This document shows positions 59,635-64,000 of a DNA stretch of 64,000 nucleotides, one piece after another. Positions within the stretch are counted from its first letter, which is position 1, and the number at the start of each line of letters is the position of its first letter. The stretch is from VRUE01 sp035318745 (GTDB lineage: Bacteria; Actinomycetota; Thermoleophilia; Solirubrobacterales; 70-9), in contig DATHEA010000019.1 in NCBI GenBank assembly GCA_035318745.1, positions 14,172-78,171 on the forward strand, read 5' to 3'. The translations under genes and the position numbers were made by a program. The notes below the pieces were generated by a model. That model was not told the DNA's origin and did not search any database. It was given only the letters and a program-made list of their open reading frames with translations.

Positions 59635-60900
59635 ATGGCTGACGTGGTGATGCCTAGATTGTCCGACTCCATGGAGGAGGGGACCGTTCTTCAGTGGCTT
59701 AAGCAGGTCGGAGACGAGATCGCGGTGGGCGATGAGCTGGTGGAAATCGAGACCGACAAGGCGAATATGGCTTATGAAGCCGATGTCGCGGGGACGCTCA
59801 CGGAGATCTTGGTCCAGGAGGGCGAGACGGTTCCGATTGGAACGCCGATCGCGCGAGTTGGAGACGCTGGAGAAACCGTTTCTCCCCAAGCCCAGGAGGA
59901 GCCCGCTCCTGCTCCGCCGCGGCAAACCACTACCGCTGCTCCACCTCGCCCCTTCGCCACTGAGGAAGAGGACGGGCACCGGCCTAAAGCTTCTCCCCTG
60001 GCGCGTCGGATCGCCAAGGAACGGGAGCTCGACCTAACGCAGCTTGAGGGTTCCGGCCCCGGGGGGCGGATCGTCAAGGCGGATGTCGAGCGCGCTTCTT
60101 CCGCGGGTGACGGAGGTGATGGGGGGGTCGAGGACGACGTCGCCCGCAGCGCCCCCCCACCACCTCCGTCAGGACCCGCGGCTGAGGGCATCAGTCCCGA
60201 AACCGCCAAGGGTCAGGTCAGCTACGAAGATCTTTCGAAGCTTCAGTCCACCATCGCCCGCAGGATGTCCGAGTCGAAGGCCACGGCGCCGCACTTTTAT
60301 TTGCGGGCTTCCGTTGACATGAGTCGGGCCGTGGAGGGGCGGGCGTTAGTGAAAGCCGGGGCGGCTGAAGGAGACATCGTGCCTTCCTTCAACGACATGG
60401 TGGTCAAGGCTTGTGCGCTGGCGCTGCGAGAGCATCCGCGGGCCAATGGGGCTTACCGGGATGGGCGGTTCGAGCTCTATTCGCGGGTGAATGTCGGGGT
60501 GGCGGTTGCGGCCAGGGATGCGCTCGTCGTCCCCACGGTGTTCGACGCCGACCGCAAGGGACTGCGGCAGATCGCCTCCGAGTCGCGGACGCTGGCCGGC
60601 AAAGTGCGCGAAGGGCAGATCACCCCGCCCGAGCTCTCCGGCGCCACCTTCACCGTCTCCAACCTGGGGATGTACGGGATCGACGGCTTCTCCGCCGTGA
60701 TCAACCCACCGCAGGCGGCGATCCTCGCTGTCGGCGCGATCGTCGAGCGGCCGGTCGTCCGCGATGGCGAGATCGCCACCGCCCACCTGATGCAGGTCGA
60801 CCTCGCCTGCGATCACCGCATCCTCTACGGCGCCCCCGCGGCCGAGTTCCTGGCCCGCATCCAGGCACTCCTCGAAGAGCCTCTGTCCCTGGCGCTCTGA
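59635..60900 (+). CDS. pdhC: Dihydrolipoamide acetyltransferase (E2) with inserted palindromic element
   Basis: A 421-residue core enzyme. One lipoyl domain with lipoylated Lys42 in EIETDKANMAYE, an Ala/Pro linker, the E1/E3-binding domain (about 119-153, KASPLARRIAKERELDLTQL), a second linker and the acyltransferase domain (about 190-421). The active-site motif is DHRILYG, with Tyr where many E2 have Asp, a variant also seen in plastid-type E2. The second linker (residues about 156-183) is encoded by an 81-bp palindromic repeat. Start codon ATG follows a long spacer holding the nested hairpin. Confidence 0.95.
   Translation: MADVVMPRLSDSMEEGTVLQWLKQVGDEIAVGDELVEIETDKANMAYEADVAGTLTEILVQEGETVPIGTPIARVGDAGETVSPQAQEEPAPAPPRQTTTAAPPRPFATEEEDGHRPKASPLARRIAKERELDLTQLEGSGPGGRIVKADVERASSAGDGGDGGVEDDVARSAPPPPPSGPAAEGISPETAKGQVSYEDLSKLQSTIARRMSESKATAPHFYLRASVDMSRAVEGRALVKAGAAEGDIVPSFNDMVVKACALALREHPRANGAYRDGRFELYSRVNVGVAVAARDALVVPTVFDADRKGLRQIASESRTLAGKVREGQITPPELSGATFTVSNLGMYGIDGFSAVINPPQAAILAVGAIVERPVVRDGEIATAHLMQVDLACDHRILYGAPAAEFLARIQALLEEPLSLAL
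60101..60181 (-). repeat. Intragenic palindromic element, copy C (in pdhC, reverse orientation)
   Basis: Read on the minus strand: outer arms CCGCGGGT/ACCCGCGG, spacers CCTGAC and GTC, a 16-bp stem GGAGGTGGTGGGGGGG paired with CCCCCCCATCACCTCC (one G-U pair), and a 24-nt loop that starts CGCTGCGGGCG and ends GTCCTCGA. The loop is six bases shorter than in copies A and B, giving 81 bp, 27 codons. It encodes a Gly/Asp- then Pro-rich linker. Confidence 0.92.
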
Positions 60901-60951
60901 ACTCGATGAAGCTTTTTACCCCCTATAGGGGGCACAATCCTTCATCGAGTT
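60900..60951. terminator. Hairpin between convergent pdhC and membrane-protein genes
   Basis: AACTCGATGAAG/CTTCATCGAGTT (12 bp; the first A belongs to the pdhC stop codon) encloses CTTTTTA and the palindrome CCCCCTATAGGGGG. Suitable as a two-way terminator. Confidence 0.75.
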
Positions 60952-60954
60952 ACG

Positions 60955-62682
60955 TCAGCAGGTCTTTCTGGCGCCGGTGACGGCATTCCAGGCCCGGGCG
61001 AGCGAGAAGTCGGCTGCGACGCGGAAGATGCCGGAGTGGCTCGCCCGAGCCAAGGTCCACTCGCCGTGGCGGACCAGGCAGCCGTTGCCGCGTTCGATCG
61101 ACCAGTAGGGCGTGAAGGCGACGCGGACGAGGAACTCGCCGGGGCGGGTCACGTCGAGGGCGAAGCCGCTGTGGCCTACTGAGCGGATGTGGGCTGCTCC
61201 GGTGCCGAGTGGCTGCACTAGCGGCGCCGGGTCGCGCACCTCGTATACGCGCCAGTGGGCGTCGCTCCAGCGGGGCTCGAGGTAGGGCGGGTTGCTCAGG
61301 ATCAGGCGACGCTCGGCGACCGAGGAGTAGTCGAGCGGCGCGTCGGGCAGCACCACGTAGCGAATCGCGTTGGCATGCAGCCAGGCGCGGTAGGCACGAT
61401 CGGTGAGCGCTTCGTCACCGTCATAGAAGACGTCGTCGCGGGTCGTATCGAGCTGGCGCAGCCAGCCGCGGGCCAGTTCGAAGCCGGGCGCCAGGTATGC
61501 CGACTCCCAGTGGTTTGCCGTCGGCGGCACCTCGATCCGGGCGGCGGTGCCGTCGTGGCCGCGCAGCCAGGTGGCGACCGGGGCGAAGTAGGTCGAGGCA
61601 GTCGAGGGGTCGCCGACGCTGCGCACGATCTGGTTGACGCTCGCCGTCACCTGCCAGTAGAGGCCGCCTGCCAACGCCAGCGAGAGCAGCAGCATCGAGG
61701 CACGCGAGAAGCGCGGCCGGTGGGCAAGCATCACCGCGGCCAGGACAGGGCCGCCGAAGAGGGCGCCGAGGCGGACGGCGTTGCCGCCCATCGAGTTCGG
61801 TGCGAGCACGAGCACGGTCGCCGCCAGCACGTAGGCGATGAGCACGCGGCGCAGCTGCCTCTCCTCCACCGCCAAGCCGCGGGTCAGCAGCAGCGCCCCC
61901 CCGCACCAGAGCGGGATCGCCACATAGGAGGAGAAGGCGAAGGGGAACTGACCGGATTCGGGGAAGGCGAGGTTGGGGATCAGCGTCAGAGCAAGTGCGA
62001 TCGAGGCAACCCAGGCCGCTGCCGGCCCGCGGGTCCTGTCGTGGGGTATGGGGGGGCGCTGCGGGCGGGCCACAGTCCGTCCTCGACCCCCCCATACCCC
62101 ACGCCACCCGCGGAAGAGGCGCTGGAGCTGAACAGCCGGGTCGCAAGCACCGGCAAAGACGACGCCCGCAAGGAAGGCTGCTGCGACCGGGCTGGAGAGG
62201 GCGCATGCTGCCGAGGCCGCCAGGGCCAAGGGCGTGCGCTGCAACTGCAGGGCGCGTAGCGCGGCGAGGCCGAAGGAGACGCCGAGGGCGAAGGTGAGCT
62301 GGCCGTCGGCGAGCAGCGTCACCACGCCGGCGGCGAACCAGAGCGTCGCCCAGCGGGCCGCCTCGCCCCAGCGGTCGCGGACGAGGCGGTCGAAGAAGTA
62401 GGAGGAGGCGATCACGGCGACGGTCCCGACCAGGCGCGGGCCGAGCAGGGCGGCCAGCGGTGGGAAGAGGACGCTGTAGGTGAGGGTGTAGTGGCCGCCG
62501 TACCAGCTGCCGTTCCAGATCGCCAGGCCGCCGCGCTGGAACAGCTCGGTGCGGAAGACCTGGGCGGCGAGGTCGCCGACCTGCGGGTTCCAGGCGAACA
62601 TCGCCGCGGCCAGCGCGGCGCTGAGCGCCACGGCCGGAAGCCAGTCGGGTCGGAGGAGCAGCTTTGACTGAAGCGAGGCCAT
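60955..62682 (-). CDS. Polytopic membrane protein with large C-terminal external domain (GT-C-like)
   Basis: About 575 residues. Roughly ten to twelve membrane helices (WLPAVALSAALAAAMFAW is the first) are followed by a ~220-residue extracytoplasmic domain. The layout, with GSWYGGHYTLTYSVLFPP in the first external loop, resembles GT-C or EpsG-like membrane glycosyltransferases and polymer-assembly proteins, but no diagnostic motif is certain. An 87-bp palindromic element encodes about 30 residues (RGWRGVWGGRGRT and on) in the loop between two helices. The ATG used gives a normal first helix; a TTG 45 bp upstream is possible but nearly touches lipB. Confidence 0.7.
   Translation of the reverse strand: MASLQSKLLLRPDWLPAVALSAALAAAMFAWNPQVGDLAAQVFRTELFQRGGLAIWNGSWYGGHYTLTYSVLFPPLAALLGPRLVGTVAVIASSYFFDRLVRDRWGEAARWATLWFAAGVVTLLADGQLTFALGVSFGLAALRALQLQRTPLALAASAACALSSPVAAAFLAGVVFAGACDPAVQLQRLFRGWRGVWGGRGRTVARPQRPPIPHDRTRGPAAAWVASIALALTLIPNLAFPESGQFPFAFSSYVAIPLWCGGALLLTRGLAVEERQLRRVLIAYVLAATVLVLAPNSMGGNAVRLGALFGGPVLAAVMLAHRPRFSRASMLLLSLALAGGLYWQVTASVNQIVRSVGDPSTASTYFAPVATWLRGHDGTAARIEVPPTANHWESAYLAPGFELARGWLRQLDTTRDDVFYDGDEALTDRAYRAWLHANAIRYVVLPDAPLDYSSVAERRLILSNPPYLEPRWSDAHWRVYEVRDPAPLVQPLGTGAAHIRSVGHSGFALDVTRPGEFLVRVAFTPYWSIERGNGCLVRHGEWTLARASHSGIFRVAADFSLARAWNAVTGARKTC
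62027..62113 (+). repeat. Intragenic palindromic element, copy B (antisense in membrane-protein gene)
   Basis: Outer arms CCGCGGGT/ACCCGCGG (perfect), spacers CCTGTC and GCC, a perfect 16-bp stem GTGGGGTATGGGGGGG with its complement, and a 30-nt loop differing from copy A at two positions. 87 bp. The host gene is on the opposite strand, so the translated peptide is Arg/Trp/Pro-rich rather than Gly/Ser/Pro-rich. Confidence 0.92.
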
Positions 62683-62729
62683 GAACGGGAAGCCGAAGGA
62701 TAGGGCCGCGGCATGCGACGATTTCAAGG

Positions 62730-63464
62730 GTGAGCGATGAAATCCTGGTCGTGAGGTGTGGGCTCGTCCCCTACGAGGAGGCGCTGGTCGCCCAGCGCTG
62801 GCTGGCGAGCGCGCGCCAGGAGGGTGAGATTTCCGACGTGCTGCTGTTGTTGGAGCACGCGCCGGTCTACACCCGTGGCCGCCGCTCCAGCGACGACGAG
62901 CTGCCGATGCAGCGCCAGTGGTACGAGATGCAGGGGATCGAAGTCCATGACACCGACCGCGGGGGCCGGGTCACCTATCACGGGCCCGGGCAGCTGGTCG
63001 CCTACCCGATCGTCTCGCTGAAGCCCTACGGCGACGACGTCCACGAGTACGTGCGGCGGCTGGAGCAGGTGGCGATCGGGGCGCTGGCCGAGTACGGCGT
63101 CGCGGCGGGCACGATCGAGGGCCTGACCGGCGTCTGGACCGAGGGAGAGACGCCGGGGCCGGAAGCCGGTATCGACGCGGCGCGCAAGATCGGCTCGATC
63201 GGCGTCCACGTCAGCCGCGGCGTCACCACCCACGGGCTGGCGATCAACGTCAACAACGACCTGCAGCCGTTCGAGTGGATCGTCCCCTGCGGGATCGACA
63301 ACTGCCGGGTCGCCTCGCTCGGCCGCGAGCTCGGCGCCGAGCAGGACCTCGAAGCCTTCGCCGACACCGTCGCTGCCCGCTACGGCGAGATCTTCGAGCG
63401 TACGCCCGCCGCCACCGAGCCCGCAGCCCTGGGTCTCGACAACGCTAGGCTCGGGATCGCATGA
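62730..63464 (+). CDS. lipB: Octanoyl-[ACP]:protein octanoyltransferase
   Basis: A 244-residue enzyme that attaches octanoate to lipoyl domains such as that of the E2 encoded upstream. GGRVTYHGPGQLVAYPIVSL, the catalytic Lys in RKIGSIGVHVSRGVTTHGLA and the catalytic Cys in PCGIDNC are all present. GTG start. The stop overlaps the lipA ATG by four bases. Confidence 0.95.
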   Translation: MSDEILVVRCGLVPYEEALVAQRWLASARQEGEISDVLLLLEHAPVYTRGRRSSDDELPMQRQWYEMQGIEVHDTDRGGRVTYHGPGQLVAYPIVSLKPYGDDVHEYVRRLEQVAIGALAEYGVAAGTIEGLTGVWTEGETPGPEAGIDAARKIGSIGVHVSRGVTTHGLAINVNNDLQPFEWIVPCGIDNCRVASLGRELGAEQDLEAFADTVAARYGEIFERTPAATEPAALGLDNARLGIA

Positions 63465-64000
63465 CGAGCTCTTTCGAGACGACCACGGAGACGCCGAACG
63501 GTCCGGCTGAGGAGTCCCCGGCAGCCGAGCGCGTCCACGTCACCCGCTCCCGCGCCAAGCCGGGCGGGACCGCTGCCGACGGCGACGGTGCCGTTCCCTT
63601 CCGTCGCGCCCGCAAGCCGCCCTGGCTGAAGGTGCCGGCGCCGGGCGGGCCGACCTACCGGCGGCTGAAGGCGACGATCGGCAGCGACAACCTGCACACC
63701 GTCTGCGAGGAGGCCAACTGCCCCAACGTCGGCGAGTGCTGGGAGCGCGGCACGGCGACCTTCATGATCCTCGGCGACGTCTGCACCCGCCGCTGCGGCT
63801 TCTGCAACGTGAAGACGGGGGTACCGAGCTGGAACGACCCGCTGGAGCCGCTGCGCGTCGCCAACCAGGTGAAGAAGATGGGCCTGCGCCACGCGGTCGT
63901 CACCTCGGTCGACCGCGACGACCTGCCCGACTACGGGGCGAGCGCCTTCGTCGGCGTGATCCGCTCGATCCGCATGCAGGCGCCCGGCTGCAAGGTCGAG
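63461..64000 (+). CDS. lipA: Lipoyl synthase (partial, runs off the right edge)
   Basis: 180 codons are visible. After a polar N-terminus of about 55 residues come both Fe-S motifs of lipoyl synthase: the auxiliary cluster CEEANCPNVGECW and the radical-SAM motif CTRRCGFCNV, followed by VVTSVDRDDLPDYG. The enzyme inserts two sulfur atoms into the octanoyl group placed by LipB. Overlap with lipB shows an operon. Confidence 0.96.
   Translation, partial: MTSSFETTTETPNGPAEESPAAERVHVTRSRAKPGGTAADGDGAVPFRRARKPPWLKVPAPGGPTYRRLKATIGSDNLHTVCEEANCPNVGECWERGTATFMILGDVCTRRCGFCNVKTGVPSWNDPLEPLRVANQVKKMGLRHAVVTSVDRDDLPDYGASAFVGVIRSIRMQAPGCKVE

Overview
The window is chromosomal DNA of a high-GC bacterium with tightly packed, mostly operonic genes, frequent GTG/TTG starts and 1-8 bp stop/start overlaps. 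A dnaK-grpE-dnaJ-hspR-clpB stress operon with its own HspR, an inositol-phospholipid operon (Ino1, CDP-alcohol phosphotransferase, PAP2), an F420-type luciferase-like monooxygenase and a LpqY/SugABC-like sugar transporter all point to Actinomycetota. A deep lineage such as Thermoleophilia/Solirubrobacterales is my inference; the sequence alone does not prove it.

Layout. 0-1.6 kb: the end of an accessory segment (excisionase-like HTH, winged-helix/XRE and XRE regulators) abutting the 3' end of an odd tRNA-Glu. 1.7-8.5 kb: SDR, cation efflux, lysS/prmC, lgt, argF and an EEP-family hydrolase. 8.6-19.5 kb: a Lys-rich protein, an rRNA/tRNA uracil methyltransferase, LLM oxidoreductase, Fe-S uracil-DNA glycosylase, a glycosyltransferase/PHP fusion, the inositol-lipid operon, hydrolase, endonuclease III, cytochrome c and a secreted EEP protein. 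19.6-26.3 kb: the stress operon. 26.4-28.9 kb: cell-wall hydrolase. 29.0-50.8 kb: purine biosynthesis in four blocks (purDEB, purCSQL, purF, purNH; purM and purK are not here), interrupted by an accessory patch at 32.4-36.6 kb (proteasome-beta-like protein with SEC-C, a duplicated purB tail, SnoaL-like protein, a broken gene, VapBC, GST-like protein, P450) and by a sugar ABC transporter plus an MFS/TetR pair. 51.0-54.8 kb: LOG protein, tRNA-Lys, TPP-riboswitch-controlled thiO-thiSG, and thiE. 55.3-64.0 kb: the pyruvate dehydrogenase cluster (lpd, pdhA, pdhB, pdhC) followed by lipB and lipA, so the enzyme complex and the machinery that lipoylates it sit together.

The most unusual content is not a gene family but two kinds of palindromic repeat. 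(1) A compact element of 81 or 87 bp sits in frame inside three unrelated proteins (GrpE, the E2 subunit of pyruvate dehydrogenase, and a polytopic membrane protein). All copies share the same architecture: an 8-bp outer stem, 6-nt and 3-nt internal spacers, a 16-bp stem whose sequence differs between copies but stays self-complementary, and a conserved loop. Insertions occur in both orientations and every length is a multiple of three. (2) Gene ends are marked by large nested hairpins with outer arms of 12-25 bp that are perfectly complementary but differ in sequence from place to place, often starting at or just after a stop codon. Other points for follow-up are the 31-nt D-loop of the tRNA-Glu, the proteasome-beta-like/SEC-C protein next to a duplicated purB 3' end, and paired TetR operators overlapping both start codons of a divergent MFS/TetR pair.
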